A stretch of DNA of 64,000 bases from Xenorhabdus yunnanensis (GCF_028598805.1 NZ_JAQRFI010000011.1:1-64000), one strand, 5' to 3'. Positions 1-11,558 are shown, counted from the stretch's first letter. Translations and numbers: made by a program. Notes: generated from the letters alone by a model not told the origin.

Positions 1-108
1 GCGGTTGCTGCGGTTGCTGCGGTTGCTGCGGTTGCTGCGGTTGCTGCGGTTGCTGCGGTTGCTGCGGTTGCTGCGGTTGCTGCGGTTGCTGCGGTTGCTG
101 CGGTTGCT
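1..108 (-). repeat. 9-bp tandem repeat coding for Gln-Gln-Pro in the FtsK linker
   Basis: Twelve exact copies of the 9-base unit GCGGTTGCT (CAG CAA CCG on the coding strand) run from base 1 to 108, and more may lie outside the window. Enterobacterial FtsK linkers carry QQP-rich tracts, but here the repeats are perfect at the DNA level, which suggests recent expansion by slippage. Confidence 0.97.
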
Positions 109-1954
109 GCGCAAAAGTATGTTGACTTTTCAATTCGTGAGAATCAAGAGTAATAGCTATATTTTTCTCCTGAACTTGTTGAATCGAGGATTCTGTTGGC
201 ATTAATGCAGATTCAGCAAACTCAGATTTATTAAGATCACTTATCTGAGGGAAATAATTGGGTTCTGGTTTTTCATCCTGTGCTGAAACTTGTACCAAAG
301 AGGCAGGTTGATTCATTTGATAACGTTCACATTGCTGTTGTTCAAATGCTATTCGCAACGTTTCTTCCTGCGTTTTCTGTTCATCTACTGCTTGTTCATA
401 TGCCTGTTCATCTACGCTATTTTTCGTAAATTCGGCTACTGATGGTTGTTTATATATCAACGTGCCTTCTTCACGATACTCTCTATTTTCTTCTTCAAAA
501 TTGGCACCATAGCGTTCACGCTGTTGCTCGATAAATTGCTGACGCAACATATCTTGCTGTTGAGCATCCATTTGCTGTTCATTGGTTTCTGCAATCAGCT
601 CATTCTGTCTCTCTTTTTCCTCCCGTTGCATGTGTTCTGCCAAACGGTAAGAGGGCACTTTGATACCATACAATTCTCTGCGTGTTGGGATCCTAATAGG
701 ATTAGGTCGAGGCATTTCAGGACCAATACCTTGCTTAACCTGTGGGTTTTTCGACGCAACAGTAGAGCTGGCGATACCCGCCGCCGCATTTTTCAAATTG
801 GCATTATCATGTGGAGGAAGAGTAAATGTATCTGGTACATCAGCTTGTGACTGTGTGTTCGTGCCTACAAAGCTATCTGTGGATTGCTTCGAAATAGTCT
901 GGGAAACGTTATCCGCTTCTGGATTTGTACCTGATTGGTCATCGTCGGGTAATTCAAAAGTATAATGAACAGGCTCTTGCCCCTGATTTCCCTCTTCCTG
1001 GTTTTCCCCTTCCCGATGTTGTAATTCAGGTTGATCAAATGCTGGAGAGAGGTCTGTGGAGTGAGATTCTACTGAAATATTTTTTTGAAGTTTTTCGCTT
1101 TCTTCCATAACCAGAAAAGCCGATGCAGGCTGCAAATCTGGATCTGTATTAGATAATTCGACCACCGTCGGAGCCGTCAATAATACATCATCTTCATCTT
1201 CATCTGCGTTTAGCGTTTCCGTAGCAACCATGGGTTTATCCATGTCATGTTCATCTACATGCTCTATTCGTTTCTGTTCACTAACTGAGCGATTGGAAAC
1301 TAACGCATTTTCTGAATCATATTCAGCATCATCATTACGACCACGGTTGACTACAAAACTCAGTGAATCCAGAGTGATTGCGCCAATTTTTTCTGCGATC
1401 GTGAGCCATGACCACCCCGTAAACAAGGTGAAACCAACCGCCCAGATACCAAGCAGAGCCAATGTTGTTCCAAGGATATTGGACCAAGGCAGAATCGCAT
1501 TGCTGAATAAATTACCAACGACCCCACCTGCAGCAAAGTCATTTAAATCATCAATATTGAGTGCAGCCAAGCCACATGAAGTCAGTATCAGGGCTAAAGC
1601 ACCAATGACGCGTAATGCGAGTGTGAAGAAATCAATGTACTCTTGCCTATCTTTCTGACGGAAAGCATTCCAACAACCTAAAAACATAAACGGTGGGACT
1701 GCATAGGCAAGAACACCAAATGCCGAGAACAGCGCGTCAGATAACCAAGCACCAACACTGCCGCCCCAATTGTGAATAGGTTCATGCCATGATGTCTGTG
1801 ACCAACCAGGGTCAGACGGATTGAAGCTGATAAGCGCTACCATCAAGTACACGGCACAAATAACAATAACCAACAGAACGGCTTCCAGAAGCCGGCGGCC
1901 ACTGCTTATTTTCTTTAATTTAACACGTTTGTCTTCTGTATATTCCTGGTTCAA
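1..1954 (-). CDS. ftsK: DNA translocase FtsK, N-terminal part (runs off the left edge)
   Basis: FtsK anchors at the division septum and pumps chromosome DNA toward dif sites. Only the first 651 codons are in the window: a short cytoplasmic start, several hydrophobic membrane segments within about residues 20-185, then a long acidic, Gln-rich linker that remains open to the edge. The ATPase motor domain lies outside. The start is a TTG at 1952-1954, preceded by a GGAGAG ribosome site and by an in-frame stop with no ATG between; the product begins NQEYTEDK, close to SQEYTEDK in E. coli. The linker contains the family segment ending RPNPIRIPTRREL and ends in a (QQP)n repeat at the edge. It is followed on the same strand by nothing visible and preceded by lrp, as in E. 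coli. Identity is certain; the linker is diverged, as is usual in this family. Confidence 0.95.
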   Translation of the reverse strand, partial: MNQEYTEDKRVKLKKISSGRRLLEAVLLVIVICAVYLMVALISFNPSDPGWSQTSWHEPIHNWGGSVGAWLSDALFSAFGVLAYAVPPFMFLGCWNAFRQKDRQEYIDFFTLALRVIGALALILTSCGLAALNIDDLNDFAAGGVVGNLFSNAILPWSNILGTTLALLGIWAVGFTLFTGWSWLTIAEKIGAITLDSLSFVVNRGRNDDAEYDSENALVSNRSVSEQKRIEHVDEHDMDKPMVATETLNADEDEDDVLLTAPTVVELSNTDPDLQPASAFLVMEESEKLQKNISVESHSTDLSPAFDQPELQHREGENQEEGNQGQEPVHYTFELPDDDQSGTNPEADNVSQTISKQSTDSFVGTNTQSQADVPDTFTLPPHDNANLKNAAAGIASSTVASKNPQVKQGIGPEMPRPNPIRIPTRRELYGIKVPSYRLAEHMQREEKERQNELIAETNEQQMDAQQQDMLRQQFIEQQRERYGANFEEENREYREEGTLIYKQPSVAEFTKNSVDEQAYEQAVDEQKTQEETLRIAFEQQQCERYQMNQPASLVQVSAQDEKPEPNYFPQISDLNKSEFAESALMPTESSIQQVQEKNIAITLDSHELKSQHTFAQQPQQPQQPQQPQQPQQPQQPQQPQQPQQPQQPQQP

Positions 1955-2087
1955 GAAAGGCTCTCCAGGTTTTCCTGTTGATTAAACGGAACAACGCTGA
2001 GGGTAACTCAGCGTTGAAACTGTATACATAAACAGGAGTGTACCTAAGTTTTTCCTGTTTTGCATCTGTACATTTTTAGGCAAAAGC

Positions 2088-2582
2088 TTAACGAGTCTTA
2101 ATTACCAAACGGTTACTCTGTTTCACTTCTTCCATTACAACATAAGTACGGGTGTCGTTAACACCAGGAAGGCGTAACAAGGTTTCGCCGAGCAATTTAC
2201 GATATGCAGACATATCCGGCACACGTGTTTTCAGCAAGTAGTCAAAATCACCAGAAACTAAATGGCATTCTTGAATTTCTTCTAGTTTCTGAACTGCTGT
2301 ATTGAATTGTTCAAATACATCTGCTGCGCCGCGGTTCAACGTAATTTCAACGAATACCAGCAATGATGCATCCAAATAATGAGGATTCAATAAAGCTGTG
2401 TAGCCAGAGATAAAACCCTGACGCTCCAAGCGACGTACACGTTCCAAACAAGGGGTTGGTGACAAACCAACTCTCTTGGATAACTCCACATTAGAAATAC
2501 GGCCGTCTTTCTGCAACTCGTTAAGGATATTACGATCTATACGATCAAGATCTTTTCCTGGACGCTTCTTATTATCTATCAT
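2088..2582 (-). CDS. lrp: Leucine-responsive regulatory protein
   Basis: Lrp is a global DNA-binding regulator of amino-acid metabolism, adhesins and lifestyle switching; in Xenorhabdus nematophila it is known to control phenotypic variation, virulence and nematode mutualism. The 164-residue product has the E. coli length and almost its sequence. An N-terminal AsnC-type helix-turn-helix lies at about residues 15-60 (LDRIDRNIL, GLSPTPCLERVRRLE), followed by the ligand-binding RAM domain (about 70-155) with HLVSGDFDYLLKTRV. It lies upstream of ftsK on the same strand and divergent from trxB, as in E. coli. The 823-bp gap to trxB is unusually long and holds two repeat features. Confidence 0.98.
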   Translation of the reverse strand: MIDNKKRPGKDLDRIDRNILNELQKDGRISNVELSKRVGLSPTPCLERVRRLERQGFISGYTALLNPHYLDASLLVFVEITLNRGAADVFEQFNTAVQKLEEIQECHLVSGDFDYLLKTRVPDMSAYRKLLGETLLRLPGVNDTRTYVVMEEVKQSNRLVIKTR

Positions 2583-2744
2583 CTTATTGCTCTCTCTTTA
2601 TTTCCTACACCTATAACATTTTCCCTATCTCTTTCAAGCGGCTGAGCTGGAAAAGATGTCTTCAAAGGCTAAAGCTCAATCTGTAACCAAAGATTTGAGG
2701 TCTACCACAATTTTTCAGAATATAATCTTCTGACATTCGATTAT

Positions 2745-2876
2745 TATCCCTTTTTACCTTCCAAGTTGCTGCTATATTGGCTGTGCTCACTCACCTCAGT
2801 CGCTAATATAATTTCTATACACTTAAGGCTTCGTTCCCTTGCAGCCAAACTGCAACTTATAATCTATTAGGCATAT
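2745..2876. repeat. Degenerate ERIC-like intergenic palindrome
   Basis: About 130 bp related to the clearer copy at 60846-60970. It shares the outer TTCCAAGTTGC and GCAACTTATAATC ends (inverted relative to each other), the internal GGCTGTGCTCACTCACCTCAG block and a GGCTTCGTTCCCTTGC block. It lies in the lrp-trxB gap. The match is by eye and the ends are approximate. Confidence 0.6.
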
Positions 2877-2894
2877 AGTATGATTTATCAGAAT

Positions 2895-2984
2895 GCTATT
2901 CTCCAGGACACTATTTTACGGATCATTATCTTCCAGAGTACTATCTCCCAAAACACTATCTCCTAAAATACTATCTCCTAAAAC
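2895..2984. repeat. Six-unit 15-bp tandem array in the lrp-trxB intergenic region
   Basis: Six consecutive 15-base units lie in phase. The last three are nearly identical (ACTATCTCCTAAAAC, ACTATCTCCTAAAAT and ACTATCTCCCAAAAC). The first three are decayed but keep the CTATT/TTATC core. No open frame uses it. The remaining gap up to trxB (2985-3405) is AT-rich and shows no gene. Confidence 0.85.
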
Positions 2985-3345
2985 TTCAGGTTTTTCAGAA
3001 AACAGCTTAACGACAATTTTTAATATTCAATAAGAAAATTATCCACACTAATTTGTCTATTCTATATAAATAATTGATTAGCGACGCAGATAGTTATCCC
3101 TTACACCGATGTTTTCGCAAATGCACAGCCGATTGTCAAAGTAAATGAACAAAAATCAGAACAACCTGCCAGACAAATTTTCAATAAATCGTTTCAATGG
3201 CTTGTTTCATACCTCAAATGTATAAATGATATTCGATTCAGAAAGTTAAACAATCTATTCTTACAATTCGATTACATCATAGTTACTATCTATCGGTAAA
3301 ATCGTTAATAACATAAATATTTTATCTGATAATCGCTTTTTTTAA

Positions 3346-4365
<1,020 letters not shown>

Positions 4366-4378
4366 TCCATCTTTCCCC

Positions 4379-4406
4379 AAAAGCGCTATCGAAATAGCGC
4401 TTTTTT
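4379..4406 (+). terminator. Rho-independent terminator after trxB
   Basis: The 11-bp stem AAAAGCGCTAT / ATAGCGCTTTT has the loop CGAA and is followed by further T residues, 14 bp past the trxB stop codon. Confidence 0.9.
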
Positions 4407-4470
4407 ACAGGTAACATACAGCTTGTTTTGATATTCCGTATCATCACCCGCTTAATCAGAAATTTTTCTT

Positions 4471-6255
4471 ATGGACAAAGCAAGACAATCTGAACTTGTT
4501 CGATGGCTGAAGCAGCAAACTGCTCCTGCCCGTCGGTGGCTTCGTTTATCAATGCTACTTGGCCTAATCAGTGGACTGCTGATTATCTCTCAGGCCTGGC
4601 TCTTGGCTACCATCCTTCAAGCCCTGATTATGGACAATGTTCCCCGCGAAAATCTTATCAACCAGTTTCTCATGTTGGCAGCCACCTTTATATTACGGGC
4701 AATTGTCAATGCCGTTCGGGAACGTGTCGGGTTTATCTGTGGCAAAGTTGTACGCCAACAAATCCGTAATATGGTACTGGATAAGCTTGAACAACTGGGG
4801 CCAGTGTGGGTTAAGGGGAAACCAGCAGGAAGTTGGGCAACCATTATTCTAGAGCAGATAGAAGACATGCAAGATTTTTACTCTCGCTATCTCCCTCAAA
4901 TTGCTCTTGCTACGATGATTCCTATCTTAATCCTGATTACCGTGTTCCCAATTAATTGGGCTGCAGGATTGATTTTATTTGTAACCGCACCATTGATTCC
5001 TCTGTTTATGGCCTTGGTTGGATTAGGGGCCGCAGATGCCAATCAGCGCAATTTTGTTGCTCTCAGTCGATTAAGCGGTAATTTCCTCGATCGTTTACGG
5101 GGCCTGGAAACGTTGCGCCTGTTCCACAGAGGAGAAGCTGAAGTTAAACAAATCACTGAGTCAACAGAAAACTTTCGTCATAAAACGATGGAAGTATTGC
5201 GCATGGCATTTTTATCTTCAGCCGTTTTAGAGTTTTTTGCCGCAGTTTCCATTGCCGTTGTTGCTGTTTATTTTGGTTTTTCCTATTTGGGAGAATTGCA
5301 TTTTGGCAGTTATGGGATGGGTGTAACGTTATTTGCAGGATTTTTCGCTTTAATCCTTGCACCTGAATTTTTTCAACCTCTGCGCGATTTAGGTACGTTT
5401 TATCATGCAAAAGCTCAGGCAGTCGGAGCAGCAGAATCGCTTTTCACCTTGCTTAGCAGCGATGGAGAACAGGTCACAAACAGTGGTGAGAAAATACTAT
5501 TAGATAAAAAAACAGCAGATAAAAAACCAGTAACCATTGAAGCCAGCAAACTGGAAATTATGTCTCACGATGGTCATCGCCTTGCTGGACCCTTGAATTT
5601 TACGATTGATAAACACCAGCGAATTGCTCTGGTTGGAAAAAGTGGCGCAGGCAAAAGTTCGTTGATCAATGTATTACTGGGATTCCTGCCTTACCATGGT
5701 TCCCTGAAAATTAATGGAATTGAGTTGTGTGAACTCGATCTTACCAAATGGCGCGAATGTTTGAGTTGGGTTGGGCAGAACCCACATCTGCCAGAACAAA
5801 CACTGCTCGATAATATATGTCTTGGTCAATCTGATGCAACACAAGAGCAAGTCAATGATGTGATGGAAAGAGCTTACGTCAGTGAGTTTATTAACGATCT
5901 TCCGGATGGAATCAATACGGTGGTAGGTGATAACGCTGCTCGCCTGTCTGTCGGACAAGCTCAGCGTATCGCAGTGGCACGAGCGTTATTAAATCCTTGC
6001 CAATTATTGCTATTGGATGAGCCAGCCGCTAGCCTTGATGCTCATAGCGAACAACGTGTGATGATGGCCTTAAATCAAGCATCTCATCAGCAAACCACAT
6101 TGCTGGTGACTCACTTGCTGGAAGAAACACTATCATATGACCAGATTTGGGTAATGGAAAATGGATTACTCATTGAGCAAGGTGATTATCAAACTTTAAG
6201 CCAGTCTCAAGGTGTATTTTCTCGTTTGTTGTCTCACCGTAGTGTGGAGCTTTAA
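4471..6255 (+). CDS. cydD: Heterodimeric ABC exporter subunit CydD
   Basis: With CydC it forms an inner-membrane ABC exporter that passes reduced thiols (cysteine and glutathione in E. coli) to the periplasm and is needed to assemble cytochrome bd oxidase. The 594-residue product has an N-terminal transmembrane domain of about six helices (20-330) and a C-terminal nucleotide-binding domain: Walker A GKSGAGKSS near 388, signature LSVGQ near 492, Walker B LLLLDEP near 512 and switch His in VTH near 546. The signature is LSVGQ rather than LSGGQ. cydC starts 2 bp after the stop, so the two are translated as one unit. Confidence 0.97.
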   Translation: MDKARQSELVRWLKQQTAPARRWLRLSMLLGLISGLLIISQAWLLATILQALIMDNVPRENLINQFLMLAATFILRAIVNAVRERVGFICGKVVRQQIRNMVLDKLEQLGPVWVKGKPAGSWATIILEQIEDMQDFYSRYLPQIALATMIPILILITVFPINWAAGLILFVTAPLIPLFMALVGLGAADANQRNFVALSRLSGNFLDRLRGLETLRLFHRGEAEVKQITESTENFRHKTMEVLRMAFLSSAVLEFFAAVSIAVVAVYFGFSYLGELHFGSYGMGVTLFAGFFALILAPEFFQPLRDLGTFYHAKAQAVGAAESLFTLLSSDGEQVTNSGEKILLDKKTADKKPVTIEASKLEIMSHDGHRLAGPLNFTIDKHQRIALVGKSGAGKSSLINVLLGFLPYHGSLKINGIELCELDLTKWRECLSWVGQNPHLPEQTLLDNICLGQSDATQEQVNDVMERAYVSEFINDLPDGINTVVGDNAARLSVGQAQRIAVARALLNPCQLLLLDEPAASLDAHSEQRVMMALNQASHQQTTLLVTHLLEETLSYDQIWVMENGLLIEQGDYQTLSQSQGVFSRLLSHRSVEL

Positions 6256-6257
6256 TC

Positions 6258-8033
6258 ATGCGTGTATTACTCCCATTTCTCGCCCTCTATCGCCGCCATT
6301 GGTTTCTCATTAGCTTAGGCATGATATTGGCGATTGTAACGCTGTTAGCCAGTATTGGACTGCTAACACTATCTGGTTGGTTCCTTGCCGGCACAGCTTT
6401 GGCTGGATTCGCGGGATTATATACATTCAACTACATGCTGCCTGCTGCTGGCGTTCGTGGAGCTGCTATTTTCCGTACTGCTGGCCGTTATGGCGAACGG
6501 CTTGTCAGCCACGACGCAACATTCCGTGTATTAGCACATTTACGTGTTTTTGCTTTTCAAAAAATACTGCCACTTTCTCCCGGAGGCATTGCCCGTTTTC
6601 GTCAAGGTGAGTTGTTAAATAGGCTCGTTGCTGATGTCGAAACACTGGATCATCTCTATCTACGAGTTATTTCTCCTGTTCTCGCCGCATTTGTCGTCAT
6701 TCTGGTACTGACATTTGGCCTGGGATTCCTTGATATCACCCTTGCCTATACCATTGGCAGTATTATGTTAGGACTGCTGCTAATATTACCTTTCGTGTTT
6801 TACCACGCAGGAAAACCCTATGGCAGAAACATTACCCAACAACGCGGTCAATATCGTACATTACTTACCAGTGCCTTGCAGGGGCAAGCTGAATTAAGTG
6901 TATTCGGCGCACTCAAACGCTTTCGTCAATCCATGACAGAAGTTGAAAATGACTGGTTAAAAAGCCAGCAAAAACAAGCCGATTTAACCGGGCTTTCACA
7001 AGCCATCATGATTTTCTCCACCGGCATGACAGTGACGCTGATACTTTGGCTTGCTGCGGCTGGTATTGGAGAAATAGATGTTGGAGAAAATAGTCAGGCG
7101 GGTGCATTAATTGCGCTGTTTACATTCTGCACCCTTGCTGCGTTTGAAGCACTTGGGCCAGTCACAGTAGCATTCCAGCACATGGGGCAAGTCATTTCAT
7201 CTGCGACTCGTGTTTCTCAGTTGATGCACCAGAAACCGGAAGTCACCTTCCCTTCTCATGGGCCTCAGGCAAATAATGAACTTAGTCTTGAAATAAAAAA
7301 TGTCGATTTCACCTATCCTGATCAACCGCTGCCAGTATTGAAAAATATTTCTCTATCCCTAACATCAGGCGAACATATTGCTTTATTGGGAAAAACAGGA
7401 TGTGGTAAATCAACACTCTTGCAGTTATTGACCCGTGCGTGGGACATCGATAGCGGTGAGATTCAACTCAATCAACATCCTATTTCCCACTATGATGAGA
7501 CAACGCTGCGCTCAATGATGTCTATCGTTCCCCAACGGATACATGTATTTAGCCATACCCTGCGTGAAAATCTTTTATTGGCAAAACCAGATGCTAATGA
7601 CGATGAATTAGCAACTGTATTACAACAAGTAGGTTTAGAATACTTGCTAGACACTGATAAAAAACTAAACTGTTGGGTGGGGGAAGGTGGTCGTCAACTT
7701 TCTGGTGGAGAACAGCGCCGTTTGGGGATTGCCAGAGCATTGTTACACAATGCACCATTGATGCTTCTGGATGAGCCGACTGAAGGGCTTGATGCAGATA
7801 CAGAACAACAGATTCTGTCGCTGTTACGCCGTAGCTGTCAGCATAAGACACTAATTATTGTTACCCATCGACTCACAGGCTTACAATATATGGATCGAAT
7901 CTGTGTGATGGATGGAGGACGTATTATCGAGCAAGGCAAGCATAATGCGCTACTAGCTCAACAAGGGCGTTACTATCAATTTTATCAGCGACAACAATTT
8001 TATCAGCCACAGAGCTACCCTGAGCAAGGGTGA
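6258..8033 (+). CDS. cydC: Heterodimeric ABC exporter subunit CydC
   Basis: This is the partner of CydD in the thiol exporter required for cytochrome bd biogenesis. The 591 residues comprise a six-helix membrane domain in the first 320 or so, then an ATPase domain with Walker [10 protein letters not shown] near 377, signature LSGGEQRR near 482, Walker [13 protein letters not shown] near 500 and VTHR. It is slightly longer than the E. coli protein owing to a Gln/Tyr-rich tail ([18 protein letters not shown]). Its stop codon touches the region upstream of aat, the same order as in E. coli. Confidence 0.97.
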   Translation: MRVLLPFLALYRRHWFLISLGMILAIVTLLASIGLLTLSGWFLAGTALAGFAGLYTFNYMLPAAGVRGAAIFRTAGRYGERLVSHDATFRVLAHLRVFAFQKILPLSPGGIARFRQGELLNRLVADVETLDHLYLRVISPVLAAFVVILVLTFGLGFLDITLAYTIGSIMLGLLLILPFVFYHAGKPYGRNITQQRGQYRTLLTSALQGQAELSVFGALKRFRQSMTEVENDWLKSQQKQADLTGLSQAIMIFSTGMTVTLILWLAAAGIGEIDVGENSQAGALIALFTFCTLAAFEALGPVTVAFQHMGQVISSATRVSQLMHQKPEVTFPSHGPQANNELSLEIKNVDFTYPDQPLPVLKNISLSLTSGEHIALLGKTGCGKSTLLQLLTRAWDIDSGEIQLNQHPISHYDETTLRSMMSIVPQRIHVFSHTLRENLLLAKPDANDDELATVLQQVGLEYLLDTDKKLNCWVGEGGRQLSGGEQRRLGIARALLHNAPLMLLDEPTEGLDADTEQQILSLLRRSCQHKTLIIVTHRLTGLQYMDRICVMDGGRIIEQGKHNALLAQQGRYYQFYQRQQFYQPQSYPEQG

Positions 8034-8041
8034 TTCAACTT

Positions 8042-8734
8042 ATGATGTCAATAGCTCAACTGGATAACTCATATGAATTCCCTCATCCCACCAATGCACT
8101 AGCTGAACCTAATGGTTTACTGGCATTTGGAGGAGATCTAAGTGCAGAACGCTTACGAGTAGCGTATCATGAGGGTATTTTTCCATGGTATTCGCCTGAT
8201 GAGCCTCCTTTATGGTGGTCTCCCGATCCTCGGGCGATGCTAATTCCGGGAGAATTGCATACTGGCCGAACACTGCGACGTTTTATTCGCAAACATACTT
8301 ACCAAATTACGGTAAACTATGCTTTCGATGAAGTAATTTATAATTGCGCCCAACGGCAAGAAGGCACTTGGATTGGGCCAGAAGTTCAAAAAGGTTATCA
8401 AACCTTACATAAGGAAGGTTTGGCTCATTCAATAGAAGTCTGGCATGATCGTCAACTTGTGGGTGGCTTATACGGCGTTTGTGTCGGCACACTATTTTGC
8501 GGTGAATCAATGTTTAGCAAAATGGAGAATGCCTCCAAGTGTGCTTTTGTAGCATTCTATCACCATTTTTTACGTTATGGCGGCCAATTGTTTGACTGTC
8601 AGGTATTAAATCACCATACAGAATCATTGGGTGCTAAAAATATTCCGAGAAACTTGTTTCTCCAGCATCTTTATCAATTAAGAAGGCAGTCATTGCAATC
8701 AGGATGCTGGTCTGTACAAAGACTGGATTTATAA
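8042..8734 (+). CDS. aat: Leucyl/phenylalanyl-tRNA--protein transferase
   Basis: Aat adds Leu or Phe to proteins with N-terminal Arg or Lys, creating N-degrons recognised by ClpS and destroyed by ClpAP, both encoded a few genes downstream. Family motifs are plain: [39 protein letters not shown] and LIDCQ-like [17 protein letters not shown] take ATG 8042 as the start, because AAGGG lies about 11 bases upstream. A GTG at 8030 overlapping the cydC stop is in frame but has no spaced ribosome site. The product is about 230 residues, near the family length. Confidence 0.93.
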   Translation: MMSIAQLDNSYEFPHPTNALAEPNGLLAFGGDLSAERLRVAYHEGIFPWYSPDEPPLWWSPDPRAMLIPGELHTGRTLRRFIRKHTYQITVNYAFDEVIYNCAQRQEGTWIGPEVQKGYQTLHKEGLAHSIEVWHDRQLVGGLYGVCVGTLFCGESMFSKMENASKCAFVAFYHHFLRYGGQLFDCQVLNHHTESLGAKNIPRNLFLQHLYQLRRQSLQSGCWSVQRLDL

Positions 8735-8777
8735 TCATCTCTTAGAGATTAATGCTGTTCACGGTGGGAATGTCACT

Positions 8778-8810
8778 AGCCATCATCTTATCGTATATAA
8801 AATGATGGCT
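8778..8810. other. Inverted repeat between aat and infA
   Basis: A perfect 9-bp inverted repeat, AGCCATCAT / ATGATGGCT, has a 15-base AT-rich loop. No T-run follows it on the plus strand, so a terminator role is uncertain; it could be a weak aat terminator or part of the infA leader. Confidence 0.4.
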
Positions 8811-8897
8811 TAAAATACAACATTCCTTTACATAATGATGGTTTTTCGGCATTATCTTGCCGATTAAAAACTAGGGTTGTTACATTTAGAGGATTAG

Positions 8898-9119
8898 ATG
8901 GCCAAAGAAGACAATAATTTTGAAATGCAAGGTACTGTGTTAGAAACACTACCAAATACTGTGTTTCGCGTTGAATTAGACAACGGGCACATTGTCACTG
9001 CTCACATCTCAGGAAAAATGCGTAAAAACTATATCCGTATCCTGACTGGAGACAAGGTTACAGTTGAGCTAACTACATATGATCCGGAAAAAGGACGCAT
9101 CACTTTCCGTAGCCGCTGA
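8898..9119 (+). CDS. infA: Translation initiation factor IF-1
   Basis: IF-1 binds the ribosomal A site during initiation. The product is a single OB-fold (S1-like) domain with the nearly invariant core [23 protein letters not shown]. It is 73 residues, one more than the usual enterobacterial 72: the N-terminus reads [12 protein letters not shown] where E. coli has MAKEDNIEMQG. The C-terminal part is also changed ([15 protein letters not shown] against TPYDLSKGRIVFRSR). It sits between aat and clpA as in E. coli, but the serW tRNA gene that follows infA there is absent. AGAGGATT precedes the ATG. Confidence 0.96.
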   Translation: MAKEDNNFEMQGTVLETLPNTVFRVELDNGHIVTAHISGKMRKNYIRILTGDKVTVELTTYDPEKGRITFRSR

Positions 9120-9136
9120 TTAAGATACCTTTAGCA

Positions 9137-9164
9137 CCACAGGTGATCGCATTCACCTGTGGTT
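9137..9164. terminator. Terminator between infA and clpA
   Basis: A perfect 11-bp stem, ACCACAGGTGA / TCACCTGTGGT, has a 6-base loop and is followed by T-rich sequence on the plus strand. It lies between the convergent infA and clpA and may serve both. Confidence 0.8.
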
Positions 9165-9241
9165 TGGCTATGTTTTTTACCACCAGTCACCAGTTTCTAT
9201 CACTGATACTTATTCCGTTTTATACTATTTATACCTTATGC

Positions 9242-11527
9242 TTATAACACGGCATCTTCTGATTTCTTTCTATTCGATTTTTGAGCGCTCTTAAAATCGT
9301 ATACTAATGCCTGTTTAGCTTTGTCAAGTTTGATCCTGACCGAACCTCCATGTACCAAAGAGCCAAATAACAGCTCAGTCGCCAATGGTTTTTTGAGGTT
9401 GTCCTGAATTATACGAGCCATAGGACGAGCACCCATTGCTTTATCATAACCTTTGTCACATAACCACTGGCGGGCATCTGCACTGATTTCCAGAGAAACA
9501 CCTTTTTCATCCAGCTGAGCTTGTAACTCGACAATAAATTTATCAACAACTTGCTGAATAACTTCGGAAGAAAGTGCATCAAACCAGATGATGCCATCGA
9601 GACGATTGCGGAATTCAGGTGTGAAAATCCGTTTTATCTCTTCCATTCCATCTGTGCTGTTATCCTGTTCGGTGAATCCAATAGATTTACGCTGTATTTC
9701 ACGTACCCCAGCATTGGTTGTCATCACCAAAATAACATTGCGGAAATCAGCCTTACGACCATTATTGTCGGTCAATGTACCATTATCCATAACCTGTAAC
9801 AACAGGTTAAATACATCGGGATGGGCCTTTTCAATCTCATCCAGCAACAGTACAGAATGAGGATGTTTGATGATTGCATCAGTCAATAATCCGCCCTGAT
9901 CATACCCAACATAACCCGGTGGAGCGCCAATTAAACGACTGACAGTATGACGTTCCATATATTCTGACATATCGAATCGCAATAATTTGATATTCAATAC
10001 TCTGGCAAGTTGGACAGTTACTTCCGTTTTCCCCACCCCGGTAGGCCCTGCAAACAAGAAAGATCCTACTGGATTATGATCCTGCCCCAATCCAGCACGG
10101 CTCATCTTAATGGCTTCCGTCAAGGCACCAATAGCCCTGTCTTGACCAAAAACCAACATTTTCAAACGATCATCCAGTGTTCTCAATACATCTTTATCAC
10201 TGGCTGACACAGTTTTTTCTGGAATACGGGCTATGCGAGCAACCACAGACTCAATATCTGAAACATTGATCGTTTTCTTGCGGCGGCTAACTGGTACTAA
10301 TCTTGTCCTTGCCCCTGCTTCATCAATGACATCAATAGCTTTATCCGGTAAATGACGATCAGTAATGTACTTCACAGATAACTCAACTGCGGCACGGATG
10401 GCTTTCGCTGTATAACGAACATCGTGATGTGCCTCATATTTAGTTCGCAGCCCATTGATAATCTGTATCGTTTCTTCAGAAGAAGGCTCAAGAATGTCAA
10501 TTTTTTGGAATCGACGAGCCAAAGCCCGATCTTTTTCAAAAATATTGCTGAATTCGTAGTAAGTCGTTGAGCCAATCACCCGTATACGCCCACTGGACAA
10601 CAACGGTTTAATAAGATTAGCTGCGTCCACTTGCCCACCTGAAGCAGCACCAGCTCCAATAATAGTATGGATTTCGTCAATAAAGAGAATACTTTTACTG
10701 TCTTGCTCCAGTGTTTTTAACAAAGCCTTGAAGCGCTTCTCAAAATCACCGCGATATTTTGTACCTGCCAGCAATGAGCCAATATCCAGAGAATAGATGG
10801 TACAATCCAGCATCACTTCGGGAACATTCTTTTGTACAATACGCCATGCGAGTCCCTCAGCAATAGCCGTCTTACCAACGCCCGATTCCCCAACAAATAA
10901 AGGATTATTCTTACGGCGACGACACAGTACCTGAATTGTCCTTTCCAATTCATTCTGACGACCAACAAGCGGATCAATTTGCCCTTTCTGTGCCAATTGA
11001 TTCAGGTTGGTAGTGAAATTTTCCAATCTATCTTCACTAACTACCTGCTCTTCCTGAACTGGATTAATACTATGGTGAGAATCATTATCGAATTCATCTT
11101 TACGCGTTCCATGAGAGATGAAATTCACAACATCCAAGCGACTGACATCGTGCTTACGCAATAAATAAGCAGCTTGTGATTCCTGTTCGCTAAAAATGGC
11201 AACTAAAACATTCGCCCCTGAGACTTCTGAACGTCCCGAAGATTGAACATGAAATACCGCGCGTTGCAAAACACGCTGAAAACTTAATGTAGGTTGTGTA
11301 TCTCTGTCATCATTCTCAGATAACAAGGGGGTGGTTTGTGCAATAAAACTTTCTAATTCCTGGCGTAACATTGCCAGATCGACTTTACAAGCCTCCAATG
11401 TTTCTCGCGCTGATGTATTACTTAACAACGCCAGCAACAGGTGCTCTACAGTCATAAATTCATGTCTGTTATCCCTTGCTTTGGCAAAAGCAATGTTGAG
11501 ACTAAGCTCCAGTTCTTGATTGAGCAT
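9242..11527 (-). CDS. clpA: ATP-dependent Clp protease ATP-binding subunit ClpA
   Basis: ClpA is the hexameric AAA+ unfoldase that feeds substrates, including N-degron proteins delivered by ClpS, to the ClpP peptidase. The product is 761 residues (E. coli 758). It has the N-terminal double Clp repeat (1-145), a first ATPase module with GESGVGKT near 215 and LFIDEIH, and a second module with GPTGVGKT near 495 and [14 protein letters not shown]. The C-terminal tail ([11 protein letters not shown]) differs from that of E. coli. The start is the ATG at 11525-11527, set just behind a strong GGAGGAGG; an in-frame GTG two codons upstream lies in the ribosome site and is not credible. Confidence 0.98.
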   Translation of the reverse strand: MLNQELELSLNIAFAKARDNRHEFMTVEHLLLALLSNTSARETLEACKVDLAMLRQELESFIAQTTPLLSENDDRDTQPTLSFQRVLQRAVFHVQSSGRSEVSGANVLVAIFSEQESQAAYLLRKHDVSRLDVVNFISHGTRKDEFDNDSHHSINPVQEEQVVSEDRLENFTTNLNQLAQKGQIDPLVGRQNELERTIQVLCRRRKNNPLFVGESGVGKTAIAEGLAWRIVQKNVPEVMLDCTIYSLDIGSLLAGTKYRGDFEKRFKALLKTLEQDSKSILFIDEIHTIIGAGAASGGQVDAANLIKPLLSSGRIRVIGSTTYYEFSNIFEKDRALARRFQKIDILEPSSEETIQIINGLRTKYEAHHDVRYTAKAIRAAVELSVKYITDRHLPDKAIDVIDEAGARTRLVPVSRRKKTINVSDIESVVARIARIPEKTVSASDKDVLRTLDDRLKMLVFGQDRAIGALTEAIKMSRAGLGQDHNPVGSFLFAGPTGVGKTEVTVQLARVLNIKLLRFDMSEYMERHTVSRLIGAPPGYVGYDQGGLLTDAIIKHPHSVLLLDEIEKAHPDVFNLLLQVMDNGTLTDNNGRKADFRNVILVMTTNAGVREIQRKSIGFTEQDNSTDGMEEIKRIFTPEFRNRLDGIIWFDALSSEVIQQVVDKFIVELQAQLDEKGVSLEISADARQWLCDKGYDKAMGARPMARIIQDNLKKPLATELLFGSLVHGGSVRIKLDKAKQALVYDFKSAQKSNRKKSEDAVL

Positions 11528-11558
11528 AAGCACCTCCTCCTAAATTCAGTGAGCCAGA

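Noticed and set aside
446-1110. Several plus-strand open frames near the left edge
   Set aside because: They are shadows of the ftsK coding sequence on the minus strand, whose translation matches FtsK throughout.
9120-9241. Searched for a serW-type tRNA between infA and clpA
   Set aside because: Only a terminator hairpin is present; no cloverleaf-like sequence or tRNA 3' end was found.
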